Shown here in pieces: positions 1 through 13,275 of a stretch of 64,000 bases of DNA. The notes beneath the pieces were generated by a model. It was not told the origin of the DNA. It did no database searches and saw nothing but the letters and a program-made list of their open reading frames with translations. How positions within the stretch are numbered: position 1 is the first letter of the stretch; each line of letters begins with the position of its first letter. The DNA comes from Lanius collurio (Eukaryota; Chordata; Aves; Passeriformes; Laniidae). Location of the stretch: assembly GCA_020086605.1 (NCBI GenBank), contig JACBWW010000049.1, positions 1,317,844 through 1,381,843 of the forward strand, read 5' to 3'. A program made the translations under genes and the position numbers.

Positions 1-1555
1 CTGCTGGACCAGTGTCAGTCAGCAGGAACACAAGAAATGATGTGGACCTTTCTATTTTGGGGGTGAGAAAAGTTGTATCAGGAGACAGGCTGGCTGTGTA
101 GGCTCCCATTTGAGGGCTCCTGGAAAAACTGTTATGAGCATCCTTGAGAACACAAGGAGGGAACTACTCTGTTTTGGGTCATCCCAGTTTCACTGGCTTA
201 TTCATCATCTGAAGGATGAGTATGAAGTGGCACCTGCTCAAGAAGCCTTTCCATGGCTATGTCATCAAGACTGTACATTAGCCAAACCTTCTTCCCTCAT
301 AAAACTGCTTAATTGATCATTAGTGAAAATTCTTTAGGTCTCTTTATGTTTCTGCAAAGCTGGTGAGACAACAGGGTTTAGCATTCCCAGTAGGATGCAA
401 ATTCCCCCTCCCTCTGTGGCTCCTTTTGGAGGAGGGAAGATATCTGTGAATGTATAAGCTGCAGTTCATGACAGATTTGCTCAGGCTCCAGGGCTGATGT
501 GTTTGGCAGCCTCTTGAACTTGGTCCCTCACCAAGAGGATGGATCGGGGTCGGGAGGAGGTTTCACCCGCTCCGATTCCTCCAGGCTCCATGCAAGCAGC
601 ACTGTCTTCAGTCAGAGCCAATTTGGGGGACACCCCATCAAAAGGCAGGCAGCAGAGAGCACCCACAGGCTGTTTCCAGTGATGGTCTGGAAGGCCTGAG
701 GTCTCCAGAGAAGTGGGCAGCACCTTTTTGTAGTGTGAGGGAGAATGGGCTGGCTGGAAGCATCGAACGAAGAAACCTTTGGAGCAGATTCTGACACCAA
801 AGTTCTGTGGCTCCACAATGACCTCGAGTGGAAGCCACAGGGCTGTCCAGCTGGTGTTCATAGCCCAGCCTAAGCTCCCCAAAGCCATCCCACAGTCAGG
901 TCTTATTACCCCAGTGGAGGGACCGTGAGTGGATGCAGGCTTGGCTCCCTCCGGTGAATTTGGTGGGTAGCAGATCCACTTCCCTGGAGACTGCTGGTCC
1001 GTGCCCAGGGGCAGGGAAGTTGGGTGATGTGTCCCCTCCTGGTGTCCGTGCTCTGGGGTTCAGCAGGGGGCCGATGGAGCTGTGTGTTCGTGCCCCCATC
1101 TAGTGGCTGTCCCCTAGGCTGCACCGTCCTCCACCTCGGGTGACACGCAGCTCCGAGGGGACAGCACTGACTCTGCTGTTGGTGGTTTTGGGGTTCTATC
1201 TGGCCTGGGACTGAGCCCTTTTGCAACTAGGCTTTGTGGCATATTCCCTCGTAGTAAATTACTCGTGCAAAAAATTCCTTGGGGGGCAAAAAATCAAATT
1301 CTGATAAGATGAAATGGCTGTAAGTGCAAGAGGATTGTGTCTCTTATTCCTTTCCATGTTCCCAACACACGATGTGGCACTGAGGAATGTGTCCTTGTAT
1401 GGAGCCCATCACCTCAGAGAGAGCTGAAAAGAGGGGAAGAAAATATTTTGGTGATGATAAATCAGGTTTTCCCTCACCCTCATGCTTATGACTTTCTTTT
1501 GTGTAAGCAAAATTCACTTTGAAATGTGGTTACCTAAAAGAAAAAAAAAGTGATA
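1..1555. other. Intergenic, no gene recognised
   Basis: About 480-1230 is more GC-rich than its surroundings and has two moderately long minus-strand open frames (481-888, 906-1226) with no recognisable domain. Nothing else is supported. Confidence 0.6.
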
Positions 1556-1843
1556 AAATCATTGAATGGTTTGGGCTGGAAGAGACCTTAAAGACCTTCA
1601 AGTTCCAACCCTCTGCTATGGGTAGATTGCATTCCAGGGATGCAATTCCAGGGATACATTTCCAGGGATGGAGCAGCCACAGCTTCTCTGAGCAACCTGT
1701 GCCAGAGCCTCATCACCCTCACAAGCAACAATTTCTTCATAATTTCTAACCTAAATCTCTACTCTTTTAGTTTAAATTTGTTCCCATCTTTCATACCACT
1801 GCCTGTATAAGAAGACTCCTTCCCTCTTTTTTATAAACCCCCA
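1556..1843 (-). mobile_element. CR1 LINE 3'-end fragment
   Basis: Plus strand reads ATTGAATGGTTTGGGCTGG, then the standard CR1 3' UTR run (GTTCCAACC, CAGCTTCTCTG, CAACCTGTGCCAGAGCCTCA, TTTAGTTTAAA). 5' truncated, with a small internal duplication of the CCAGGGAT motif near 1640-1670. Confidence 0.9.
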
Positions 1844-4800
1844 AAAGTCCCCTAAAATCACCACCAGCAACAAAACAAAGGGCTGTGTGTTCAGATGTGA
1901 GCTGCTTCCCCAGGCACGGGGTGAGCCTTCAGACAGGGTCTGAAGTGAAAGTGGAAGTTGTGTGTAAACATTTGGCTGCTCTGTCAGAGGCTGGGAAACA
2001 GCACAAGGTGATTTTAGTGCTGAGTGTAACTGGATTCTCCCAGTGAGCCTGAGACACTCCAGCAGTCCTGTGTCTTTCCCACAAGCTGCATCACATATCA
2101 GCTGTAGTGGTGATATAAAAGGGATTTCTGTTTTCTGTAGGTATTCTACAGCTCCTGTTACAACATTATCTCAGCTCTTTACAGCCTTTATTGTATCTCC
2201 CCTCACTCTTCAGGCAGGTGGAGTTATTTCTGGGAAATTGAAGTGCACAGAGAGATGTAATGAAGATCCCAGAGGAAATAACCAGCAAAGAATGCGGGGA
2301 ATGGAGCTTAGATCTCTGTTTACCACTGAGCTGCTTTATCTTAAATAAACCCTAAACAAAAGCCACAGAACCTCTCCAGCAAGGGCAAGCTCCTAAAGAC
2401 CTTAAATTTGTGAATAGATATAATTTAGGTGCATCCTTAGGGCTTTCTGGTTGGTTTTTCATAGCGTGCCTCAGCTGCTCTTGCAGGCATAAAATAATTT
2501 TCAACAGGAGAAAACCATTATTGCTCAGCTATGCCTGCCTGATTCAGCAAGTGCAGTCCCTTGTGAAGAAAAACCACTTGTGAGGACACATGGATTTGGG
2601 ACTGCCAGCTCTGACAGTCAAACACAGCAGCACAGCCAAGGCTCAGGAGCTGGAGGTGGGGTTGGTGTTCACGCTGATTTTTTATCTAACAGCTCTTTCA
2701 GGCATTTTATTCCACTTGCAATGCCCCATTTCAAACAGAAATGCTTGATTCCTTGAAATTCAAGGTCAGATCAGTATCTCAGCCCTCCTATTGCTCCTCT
2801 CTGTATCTCTTCTGGTTTTGCTTGTCTTTTTTGGAGAACAAGCACTGTGCTTCATTCCACATTCCAAACGTGGAGAATTCCAGGTACATGCTGACTTTCA
2901 TTCCCATCCTTCCAATGTCCTTCTTCACCACCCACCTTGAGTTGTCCCCAAACTTCTCCCCTGTCTCTCTGGGTCCTCACATGGTGAAGTGATGAGGTGA
3001 GTAATTTCTGATATGCAACCTTCTCAGGCCTTTTTCTGCCCAAAATAACAGCAGCACTGAGTAAAGTCTTCCAGAATTAAGTTATTCAGCCAACACCTTC
3101 CTGGAGGCACAGATCATCCTGCTCTCGTGAATCTCTTTTCTCTGCTCTCAACCAAAGGTCACTGACTGGAGAGCTGTCTTGGCAAAAACTCTCCAACCCA
3201 AGGGCTAATAAACAAGCCCTCTTGGATGCAGGATGGTTTACATTTGGGCTGGAAGAGAGAGGAAGAGAATTTTCTTTCCAAGCCCTGCAGCGATCTCAGA
3301 TTTGATAAACCCACTCTTTTCCTCTCCTCTTCTTCCCTCACCTCCCAGGGGTACAGCTCCAGTATTTATGAATGCAAATGCTTCTTGGGTCAAAAGCAGG
3401 TCAGAAGATGCTGTGCAAGCAGGATAAAACATCCTCTGTTCCACCAGGGCACATGCTGCAACACAGAAAGGGTGCCCATGCCCCGTTAGTGCTCTGTTCT
3501 CACTCCCCTGCCCTGTCCTGCCCTGTGGAGGGTTTGGCTTTCTGAATTCATGAAGGCTGAAAGGATCAATATTATCCTGATCTGCTGAGCCCTGGGTCTG
3601 CGTTTCTAAAAATGGATGGGGTTATATAATTTCTTTGGCGGGGAGGGAAGCAAAGGATGGAAAATCACCATCAAAAGCTAAGGCTGTTCTCAGCAGCTGC
3701 AGGTCCTGCTAAGGCAGAGAGGGTTCTCAGGAAATGCACAAACTCAAGACCTCTGTGGCAACAAGCACTTAGTGCCCATGGATTTTGGAAGAGAAAATGT
3801 GGTCCTCAGCTTCCCAAGGCACAGAGCCTGTGTTGATTGTGGGCTAGGCTGAGCTCTTTGGCACATTGTTCATCTGCCTAAAAGCCTCTTGAAGCCACTA
3901 GGGAGAGTTTTGACCCTTATTCCCTGCACTTGCCAACTGACTGTAGTGGAGCAAGGTCTGCTCCTTGGCAGGGAGCAGCCTGAGGCTCCCCTTCCATCCC
4001 TCTTGGTCCCCTCAGCAGGGCCAGTTATCCAAGCAGGTTCCTGTGCTGTGTGAATGGTGCTGTGAACTCTGGAAGACACTTTAGTTTGGCTTTCATTGTA
4101 GTAAGAACCCAGCAGAAACCCTCCAGATCCATGCCAGCATTCCTGCCTCCACAGACAGTGCATCCCTGTGTCGTTCCATGTTTCTGCCTGCCTGGAGGAC
4201 ATTGGCATCTTATTAACTAATTGGTCCTCATGACAGTCCTGTGCTGCATCTGTTCCAGGTCAGGGGGAGGGGAAAGCTGATTTCCATCATTGCCTGGGGA
4301 GTTGATGGGGAGCACAGATCCACCCTGCCCAGCTGACAGGCGCCCAGCCCTCTCCTGCCTGCCCGTGGCACCTTCAGAGATCCCCCAGTGCTCATTGCAA
4401 GGTCCCTTATGAGTGCTTGTTGTGTCCTGCAATGAAATCCAGGCAGAATCTGAGCATGATCCCAGTACACTTATACACTAGTTATTCCTTTAACCCTGGT
4501 CACCATCTGTAGGTTCTGATCCTATTTATACACCGGCTGTCATGCTAAGTAGAGTTGTACTGGCCCAGCTGGCCTCCTTCCTGCAGATAATGATGAGATA
4601 ATCTAACTTATCATCCTGCTTCCTGCTTGTAAGAGTAAAAAACGTATTTAAACACTGGCAGCTGGGAGGGGAGGGTTAATTGTCACCCTCACTGATGCTC
4701 TAAGAACCAGCTTGCAGGTAACCCAAGAAATCTAAATCATCCTTTCCCTGTTTGTTTTCTGCTGAGCAATAGCTGACATGGGTCACACTGCTCAGTGAAC

Positions 4801-5879
4801 AGTGGAGGCCACATTCAGTGGAGAAGAGAGATGACTCCTGAGATTGGAAAGTCACCTCTGGACCAAATTCAACTCTTGATGTCAGTGGAAAAGCATTTCC
4901 AGCCTGGGCTGCACATGACACTGCCCTGCACTAAAGTGATCTGTGTGTAAATGAGCCTGAAGTTACACTGGTTGCTTAGAAAGAGGCAATATGGAAATAA
5001 TACATAAGGCCTTGTAGAAGTGATTGGATCATCCTTCTCAAAGGTAAGGCTAGCAGGGGAAGCTCACCCTCCAAAGCAAGATGCTCCTGTCACTTTTACT
5101 TCATCACAGTTCTTCCTTTCCCAGCAGAACACTGAGACATCCTTTAAGAGCTGCTTATCCTGTGCCTGGAGGAGAAAAACATTTTGGGGAGAAGAAACTG
5201 AAGACCTAATCCTGGTGCATGAGGAGGCCAAATTGCACTTTCCCAAGCATCAATCATCTGTCAGCTTCCAACAGTTTGCCATCCCAGCTTGATAGATCAC
5301 TTATCTGATGGAACACATCAGAATGTAATCCACAGTCATGCAGGCACAGATTAACTTCACTAAGAGCACTCATGGCCTTTACAAAGAAAAGGACAGCCAA
5401 ACGAAATTCAGTGGATGTATTTCTACTAAAACCCATGTGCCTGCAACTGTCTGGGTTAGAGCACGCACAGCCTGGCTGCAATTCCCCTCCAAATGAGGTC
5501 ATTTGAAACAGTACAGCAAACATTGCTAATGCTGCTGCATCATGCTGGGCTGTCAGACAGATCCCAGGGCTTTAATGCAATGCTATATATGTATTTATAC
5601 AGCTGCCCACACTTATTTAATTAGGAGATGTAAATGCTGGTGAGAGACAAAGCAGAAAATGCCAACAAAGGCAGACCATGCTTCTGTTCACATGGAGGCG
5701 TTCGCTGCTGGCAGGATAAAGCTGCATCAGCGGCTTCTTTGGGGCTGTATCTGCCTCTGTTAAACCCTATTGATTAGCAGTAAATTGTCTGGAGTGATGT
5801 CATTTTCCAGGGAAGCAGAGGGGTAAGGCTGGAGGGTTGGAGTGGTTCCTAAACTGACAGCTCTGTGGGGGGGATATGC
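1844..5879. other. Intergenic, no gene or repeat recognised
   Basis: Apart from the GATA/ETS-like cluster at 4577-4626, I see only short unsupported open frames. Confidence 0.6.
4577..4626. promoter_or_regulatory. Candidate GATA/ETS motif cluster (possible enhancer)
   Basis: Three GATAA motifs within 27 nt (4586-4590, 4597-4601 and, inverted, 4608-4612), flanked on both sides by ETS-type TTCC cores (near 4577-4580 and 4620-4623). GATA3 and ETS factors govern T-cell genes, and PRKCQ is one, but motif clusters occur by chance and nothing here shows activity. Confidence 0.25.
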
Positions 5880-6290
5880 TCATAGAGTCACAGAATAATT
5901 AAGATTGGAGAAGATTTCTCATCATTAAGTCCAACCATTCACCCAACACTAAACCACATCCCCAAGTGCCACATCTACGTGTCTTTTAAGTCCCTTTAGG
6001 GATGGTGACTCCACCACTTCCCTGGGAAACCTGTTCCAGTGCCTGACAACCCTTTTGGAGAAGTTTTCCCTAATATGCAGTTAATGCCCACCTGGCACAA
6101 CTTGAAGCTGTTTCCTCCTGACGTATCATTCACTACTTGTGAAAAAAGCCTGACCCCAACCTGTCTACAACCTCCTTTCAGGTACTTGTAGGGAGTGATA
6201 AAGTCCCTCCTGAGCCTCCTTTTCTCCAGACTAAACAACCCCAGTTCCCTCAGCTGCTCCTCATAAGACATGTGCTCCAGACCCTCAAGG
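5880..6290 (-). mobile_element. CR1 LINE fragment including end of ORF2
   Basis: The 3' end is at the left (CATAGAGTCACAGAAT). The right part, read on the minus strand, contains the CR1 ORF2 C-terminal signature ([20 protein letters not shown]) with frameshifts and stops after it. A dead copy. Confidence 0.93.
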
Positions 6291-6555
6291 CATGAGACAG
6301 GACTGCCTGGTTTGGAAAAGCTCATAATCTCAGAAAAATTTTGGGAAAGGTTGGGAAAGGCTGCCTGGCACAGGACAACATGGAGGTGACTGTCCCTCCT
6401 TGGGCTGGTCCAAAATTTCCTGGTGCAGCAGCTGTGGGTGGGAAGGGATGAAAGGGATGAATGTGGTGTCCCTTCCAAAGCATGGAGTGAGTGTGTGGGA
6501 TGGGGCTGCAAGGAGCAGCTTGGATGAAATGAGCTTTGGAACAGCTGATCCTGAT

Positions 6556-6706
6556 CATAGAATCATAGAATCAAAGTATCATACAATCAAAGTATCACAG
6601 AATCATAGAATGGTTTGGAATGGTTTGAAAGGGACCTTAAATATCATCTAATGCCAACCCCCTGCCATGGGCAGGAGCACCTTCCTCTAGGCCAGCTTGC
6701 TCCCTG
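6556..6706 (-). mobile_element. CR1 LINE 3'-end fragment with expanded terminal repeat
   Basis: Begins with several copies of the CR1 terminal octamer (CATAGAAT and variants CAAAGTAT, CATACAAT), then TGGTTTG, AGGGACCTTAAA, CCCTGCCATGGGCAGG. It sits about 265 nt from the preceding CR1 but is a separate insertion, because both have their own 3' end. Confidence 0.93.
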
Positions 6707-7137
6707 TTTTTCTTGGCTCAGTGTGCCCAGTCACCTGTAATCTGTAGTGATAGGAAATGTCCAAAATTTGGATAAGGAGGGGTTGATATTTTTGCTGTTT
6801 GCTGTGAAAATGGGAAAGAAAGGAAGAACTCAACTACAGCACCTTGTCAGGATGCCCAGACTCCATCACACATCATGTTCCATGACAGGTTAAGTCTGTC
6901 CCAGTCCATACAGGGAGCCATCAGTGCCCCAGCAATGGTGTAGAGACAGATCCTCCAGGCACAATGCCCAGATGTGCAACAGGGACCTGGGGGACAGGAT
7001 GGAGATTGATATAAAACAACCTGATTAACCTTTAGGACATTCTCAGTGCTCCCATTTGCCATAGCTTTCCTCAGAACATTGCCCTCATGCCATTAGGAGC
7101 AGAGTGCTTGAGGGATGGGACTGATTGCAAGGCTGTG

Positions 7138-7222
7138 TACATGCTTCAGACTATGGGAAGGGGTTTGGGAGAGATGAACTTTAAGATCCCTTCCAACTCA
7201 GACCATTCTGTGATTCTATGAA
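7138..7222 (+). mobile_element. CR1 LINE 3'-end fragment
   Basis: Ends TTTAAGATCCCTTCCAACTC, then CCATTCTGTGATTCTATGA, the canonical plus-oriented CR1 3' terminus. Confidence 0.88.
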
Positions 7223-7962
7223 TTTCATAACAGAAAAAAAAGTAAACCAAAACCCCAACACGGAAACAACCTGAAAGCTCAGCTGAGTTTACTTCATCTT
7301 GTACAAAAAATAAAACTATTGCCTGTCACCATATTCATTTGGGTCTGAAGAAGAATCTGGAGTGAAACCTTCAAATTAAAAATATCATCTCTCTATCTAT
7401 TGATCTTGAAGGCTAACAGCTGTAGGATGTTCATATTCTGCTGAATGGCACAGCTCAAAATGGAAATTCTAAATACTCCTGATTCTACTGTCTCAGGGAC
7501 ACGTCCTCGTGGCATTTAGAATAAATGTTGCTGATGTATACAGAAGTGCTTCATATACCAAAACCAGTGTGGCTGTAGCAGAATGATATTTCAACTAGAA
7601 TTCTAGTGCAGGCAAGTCCTTGGTGCAGAGGCTTAAACTAGGATTCAACTCTGGTTAAATTTCCAGCCAGCCTGACATTTTTCACTCCTTTCATTTTCTT
7701 GTAAAGTGTGTAACCCCTGAGGTTAATATGATTGCTTCTCCAATCTCAGTGAACTTGATGTTATTCTCTTGAAACTGTTGATCCTGAAGTGTTCATGTGT
7801 ACTAAATACCCAGAGAGCTTCACTTTGAAGCAATGGTGCTGGGATAATATTTGGTACCCAAGAGAAGACCAGGAGAAGACTCATTTTTCTGCTAAAATTA
7901 AAGTTTATCAGAATTGCTACACAGACTTAGAACAGAGTGAAACTTTTTGGAAGATTTTCTTA

Positions 7963-7988
7963 GCTTTGGCTTTGGCTTTGGCTTTGGC
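7963..7988. repeat. (CTTTGG)4 hexanucleotide repeat
   Basis: Four tandem CTTTGG units plus a partial one, in otherwise unremarkable AT-rich sequence. Confidence 0.95.
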
Positions 7989-9204
7989 AAACCCTGCTGT
8001 TTTGAGCTGCCTCCTATTCCCCAAAGAACCCTGAAAGTAAAAGAGAAAATTGTTTCCAAATAAGAATAATTAAAGCTTGCATAACACAGACTTGAATTCA
8101 GTTACAAAGTCAAAGAAATCAATCAGGGCATCTAGCTTGTACAAACAATGTCTTAAATTGTATGGAGGAATGTTTCATGATACCCCCAATTTCAAAAAAT
8201 ATCCGGCTACACTTTGTTCTAAGTTTGAAAGTTCAAAAGATTCACAAAACCTAAACAATGTTCATACTATGCCCCACTCCCTCTTGCTAAAGACCTGCCT
8301 TGAAAACCAATTCCTAAAGTTTTGGGTTGAGAAAATACAGGTAAAACCTTTGGTTTTGCCCTTGAATTTCTCTGTGCTTGCCCCAGGGTCTTTTGTAAGT
8401 AAATAATTTTGCACTCTTACACATTGGTTTCTTTCCTCTTTTTATTTATTTCATCTTTTTCAGGCTGTACATACTTTAAGCAATGGATAAATGTGTTTCA
8501 AGTGTTTTCTTTCTAGTTGACTAGCATGTATGGAGATAGGGATCTCTGACTGCAATACTCCCAATAAATCATGAACAATTCAGCAGTGGTTAATTCTTTG
8601 GGGCAGGACACTGTAATACAGCCCATCCTAAATAACTCTGTCTAGTCATGTTTTGGGAATAGGGGCTAATATAATAATTCTGGGGAATTTTTTTAATGAA
8701 AGCAAAGGCATGCAGAGCAATGCCCTCCTACTCTGAAGAGCATCTGCCAACACCCTGGGATGCTGCACGGTCATGGCAATTATTGAAAAGATGGAACAGG
8801 CTGGCAGTGGTGCCAGCAAATTCCATCCTGTTGAAAAGGGGGGGGTTGCAGTCTTGGTAAAAGCTGGATCAGATAAACAGAAGGGCTGGTTTTCAATAGC
8901 TGGTGCCCAAGGGTGTAGCTCTTCCACTTGAACATATCAAAACCCAGCAGCCTGGCAAAATTTTTTCTGGTGAAGGAGATCAGTCCAGGACAGGGTGTGC
9001 AGCTAGGAATGAAATGCAGGCCCTTGTTCTTTGGATACAAGTTATGGTGTGATGTGCCAGCAGATCTGACAGCAGTTCCCATGGTTATCCACAATCTGGG
9101 GTGCCTGGAGCACCTGCCATGTCCTCCCTGCCTGCTTAGAAACCAAGTGACCATTTCTGACTAACTGGACATCCCTTGCTCTGTTCTCAGGCACAGGGGG
9201 TGGT

Positions 9205-9291
9205 TCTTGCAGCTGTCCTGTGCAGGGCCAGGAGTTGGACTCCATGGTCTTTGTGGGTCCCTTCCAGCTCAGGACATCCAGTGATTCTATG
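9205..9291 (+). mobile_element. CR1 LINE 3'-end fragment (GGGTCCCTTCCAGCTC type)
   Basis: GCAGGGCCAGGAGTTGGACT, then GTCTTTGTGGGTCCCTTCC, then GTGATTCTATG. Typical 3' end of a CR1 subfamily, short and 5' truncated. Confidence 0.88.
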
Positions 9292-10160
9292 CAGTTTCAC
9301 CTCTCCAGATTTAACCTCCACACATTTCCAAATAAGAGAATTGTATTTTCCTTGGTGCTGCCATTTCAAGGAAGGAGGAACACTGGGCTCTTGCACAGTC
9401 ATGTTGGAATAGTGTAACACAACCTACCCTAAAGATCATCTAATCTGGTTTAAAAACAACTTCTATTTTTACAGTGATGATGAGCCCACCTGTTGTGTCC
9501 ACGGAACACTGAAGGACCTGCAAATCCCAGGGCCAATGGCAAGGCAGGAGAAATTTCCATTTTACCTTTTTTTCCTTCCTTTCTGGGGAGCTCAGAGACC
9601 ACAGGGGTGTTCCATGCTGTTTTTTCTACCTCTCAAAGCCAACATGGGGATCAAATTCTTCTTAGTGATACAGGCACCCAGTGCAGGCATCCAGAGGTGT
9701 CTCCTTGTGATTTAGGAGCCCAAAGCTATTAGTTAAAATAGCCAATAGAACCTGGGCAGGGATCCAACCAGTCACATGAAGGTCCCTGACTCAGAGTGAG
9801 TTATGTCACTGCCCAGATTATTGACCACGATGTTCGATTCAGTTTTTCCTACACGAATGTGCAGTGGATAAATTGTGTGCTAGAAGTGTTTCACTGGCTG
9901 TGGAGGGAGTCTAACCCTGGTGGGTTTTATGCAGAAGACATCTGTGAGGAGTTGGTTTGATGAGCTCATCACAGTAAGGAGGTGACAGGAGCAGACAATC
10001 TCCATTGCATTACTTTGACAAATGTACAGGGCAGACAGATTCTTGTTCCTCTCTTCAGATTATGACAGCAAGAGTTTCATCTTCATTCTTTTGCTCAGAT
10101 AATTAGGGATAAATATCTCCAGTTCTCTTGCCTGTTCCCTCTTCCTCTAAATCCAAGGGG

Positions 10161-10176
10161 AAAAAAAAAAAAAAAA
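10161..10176. repeat. Poly(A) tract, 16 nt
   Basis: Uninterrupted A16 after GGGG. No upstream retroposed gene was recognised. Confidence 0.95.
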
Positions 10177-12998
10177 GGATTTTGAACATCCCCAGGGAAT
10201 ATTTTCAAGAGACAAAGTGAGTTTGAGTGGAAAAATCTTCTCTCCCAGTGCTCCATTTTCAATTAGTTTTAGGAATTTCTGTGGTTTGTGTTTATTTCCA
10301 GAAGATATTAAGGCTCTGACCTGATCCAACATGAGTAAGACTGAGGTCCTGTAGACAAAGGATGGTGTTCAGTCCATTCATGGTTTGCTTGAAGCCCTGG
10401 TCACCACCAACACACCTTTATTTCCTGTTGGGACATGGGGTTAAGTGTGACATCAAGAGCATGAGACCCAGGCCTGGGCAACAGGGGAACCAGGGCTATG
10501 GGGCACACAGCCCATCTCCACATCCAGGGATCCTTACCAGTCCTTCTCATCACCTGCTTAAACTATCCAGAATCCTTCCAGGACGGAGGGATCTTTGTGG
10601 GCACAAGCCACACAGGTGGGGAAACCCAAAAGGGAGAGCTGAAGGTACGACAAGAGTGTGAACCCTATAGAAATCTCTCCTAAGGGGAGAAGAAACCCTC
10701 TGCTACAGCCAGGAGTGCCAATAAGGTGGGACAAGCCCTTATCCATCCTTTTCCATCAACATTTCAGTCCAGGAAGCATTTTGCACTGAACTTGCAGTGT
10801 ACTCTGTGTGTGGAGCCCAACATGGGAATTTGTTTTGCTTTGGGGCCATGGCTCAGCTTGAGAATAAACTGCCTTTGGGTGGACACAGGAAGGGAGCAGG
10901 GTACATTGTGTCCTCCAGAGCTCCCCCTCGCCTCCCAGGCCAGGCCCAGGCAAGAACAATAAACAAGATCCAGCCCCAGTGCCCCTCCTGCCTGGATTCC
11001 CATGGCACGTGTTTGTCTCACGTGGCTCCTACCTGAGACTGAGGAGCTTTGGAGTGAGTTACAATAGCTCCAGTCAGAGCCTCCCCTCTGCCCCTGCACC
11101 CTGTGATCTTATCTGAGGGCAAGAACCACAACTGAGAGCTCTTTCTTGCAGAGGGGAAAACATCAGAGATGTTATGAAATGTGTTCCTGGCGCTTGCCTC
11201 GCTCCGTGGTGGGTGGAATGATTGAAAAACACCAGCGCTTTCCCTCTCTTACCTGGCTCCTCTCCCCACCAGCATCCAAAACCTCGCTGGAGGGCACTGA
11301 AAAGCCTCCCAGCTGGAAATGCCTGAGTGTTTTGCAGACTTGTAGCTCCTTCAAAGTTGTCTCCAAGCTTGGGCCCTGGCCCTACTCATCTGCCAACAGG
11401 GCAAAGCACACGTCTGCCAGCTCTGCCCAGGAGTGCAGCAAAGCTCAGCTCCCTCTGCCCAGTCCCAACATGTTGCCGGTCAGATTAAAAGCTACAGAAG
11501 CCTGATGCTGCCTTTTAAAAGCAGAGATGTGGGTTGATTACCAGGGAGTGGTCACCTCACTCCTGCTTTCTTGGCAGAGGTAAGGGGAGAGGGAGGAATA
11601 CACCAGAGAATGGCAATTTACTCTGCCAGCATCTCCTTGTCCACAAAACAGAAGCATCTCAGGTATGCAAGCTGAAGCAGACACTCAGGCAACACCTGCA
11701 GCTCTTATCCCACGAAATCTAATTTTTTTCCTGGAATTTGTGAGGCTGGTGACACTGACACATTCATGGGAACTGCCTCGTTTTTGAAGGCTGTCAAAAT
11801 CCCACATCTTTCCAGCTCCTTCCCCAGTTTCTAGCTGTGAGGATGCTGGACAGCTGAGGTGAGTCCTTCCACCCCAATGGCTTTGGGATGCTATAGACTG
11901 TTTAAACTGAACCTGGCAGAGAGAAAATGCTGCAAAATTACTGATTCCAAGGAGTTTAATGAAAGAAAGTAGCCCAAAGGAAGACAGAGAATGTAGCAAT
12001 TCCCCCACTGAAGGAAGGTCTATGCCATGAAATCATTCCTTTCAAGGCACCAAAGAATTCAAATTAAAACCTGAAGTAGAGGGAAAGCCCCACTGGAAGC
12101 TCACAGGCATTGAAAATCTGACCAAGAGCTTCCAAACAACAAATCCAGGCAGGCTCTGCCATCCAGGAACAGCTTATATAGCCCTGGTTAGAATAAAATA
12201 GATTTAGAAATAATAAACAAACTTTCCCTCCTGCCCCACCCAGCTTAGGCTCTGCTAGAGGCTGAGATGGTTTTACATTTTGTGGATGCCTTTCACAACA
12301 ACCTGAAGGCTCTGGGCTGCAGCTGCTCAGTCTTGCAGAAACGTTGCCGAGGTTTTTGTGATGATAAACACGGTATTATTAAAATGTATTTCTGTGTTTT
12401 GCCTGCCCATAAATAATAAGGTGTTGTGCTTACAAAATGATTCACTTTTCGACCACTTCAGGGAAATAATATTCAAAATTATGGCTTCTGTCAGTGTGGG
12501 GGAGAGGAAGGAGTCTCTCTCTGTTCTTCTTTTGGAGAGAATAGATGAAAACTTGGGAGGAGCAGGTCTGGAGGAGAATGCTGAAGGAATTTATGGAGTC
12601 CTGAGGATGAAGCTTGAACACATGCCAGAGGAGGTTTTAATCCATATAAACTAAAAAGATCTGGAGGACTTAAACTGTTTCATGGGAAAGGAGCAGAAGC
12701 CAAGAGCTGAGGGTCCCTGAGAGGAGAAGGAGGGTTTTCCAGATCGGGACATTGTAGATATAGGCTAATAAAGTAATTTAATAGGCAATTAAATGATGAA
12801 TCCCTGGAATTTAATGGACAACATCAGCTCTTCCATTGAACAGGAGACAGTGAAACAGCTCTGGGAGAAGACTGGTGGTCTGAGGGTTGGTTGCAGCCAG
12901 GCTGTGGAGAAATTCGAACACCTGGATGTGCAACAAACAAGTTCTTTGGCCTTGGTTTTTGTTTCTTTTTTTGTTTGGTTTGGTTTCTGTGTTTCTTC

Positions 12999-13100
12999 TT
13001 CTCCTTCTCCTTCTCCTTCTCCTTCTCCTTCTCCTTCTTCTTCTTCTTCTTCTTCTTCTTCTTCTTCTTCTTCTTCTTCTTCTTCTTCTTCTTCTTCTTC
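12999..13100. repeat. TTCTCC(6) followed by TTC(22): long GAA/TTC tract
   Basis: Six TTCTCC units (12999-13034) run into 22 uninterrupted TTC units (13035-13100): about 100 nt of pure pyrimidine on the plus strand, continuing as pyrimidine-rich sequence to 13125. It may be an expanded 3' tail of the repeat that abuts it on the right. Confidence 0.98.
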
Positions 13101-13125
13101 ATCCTCCTTGTCCCCCTCCCCCCAG

Positions 13126-13275
13126 TCTGAGGATCATTCTAATCTTTATCAAGGACTAATAAATATCAGTGATGTCATTAATGACACAGACACTGAGAGC
13201 AGAGGAATTTCCAGCAGTCCAGGGGAAGTCTTGCTCCAGGATGTAACACAGGGAGTTTTGCTTCTAAAACTAAAA
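13126..13275. repeat. Unclassified dispersed repeat, copy 1
   Basis: About 150 nt starting TCTGAGGATCATTCTAAT that recurs, diverged, at 14044-14190. Both copies are preceded by a pyrimidine-rich tract on the plus strand. This would be an A-rich or GAA-rich 3' tail if the element is a retroposon on the minus strand. It is not CR1 as I know it. An open frame runs through this copy to 13500 but shows no known domain. Confidence 0.75.

Larger units (their letters stand above)
6707..12998. other. Intergenic, short CR1 ends and simple repeats only
   Basis: Contains the CR1 ends at 7138 and 9205, the CTTTGG repeat and the poly(A) tract listed separately. No exon with splice sites and a familiar protein was found. 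Confidence 0.6.

Noticed and set aside
9400..9470. Possible CR1 piece (AAAGATCATCTAATCTGGTT)
   Set aside because: About 25 nt of similarity and no 3' terminus; below what I would report as a feature.
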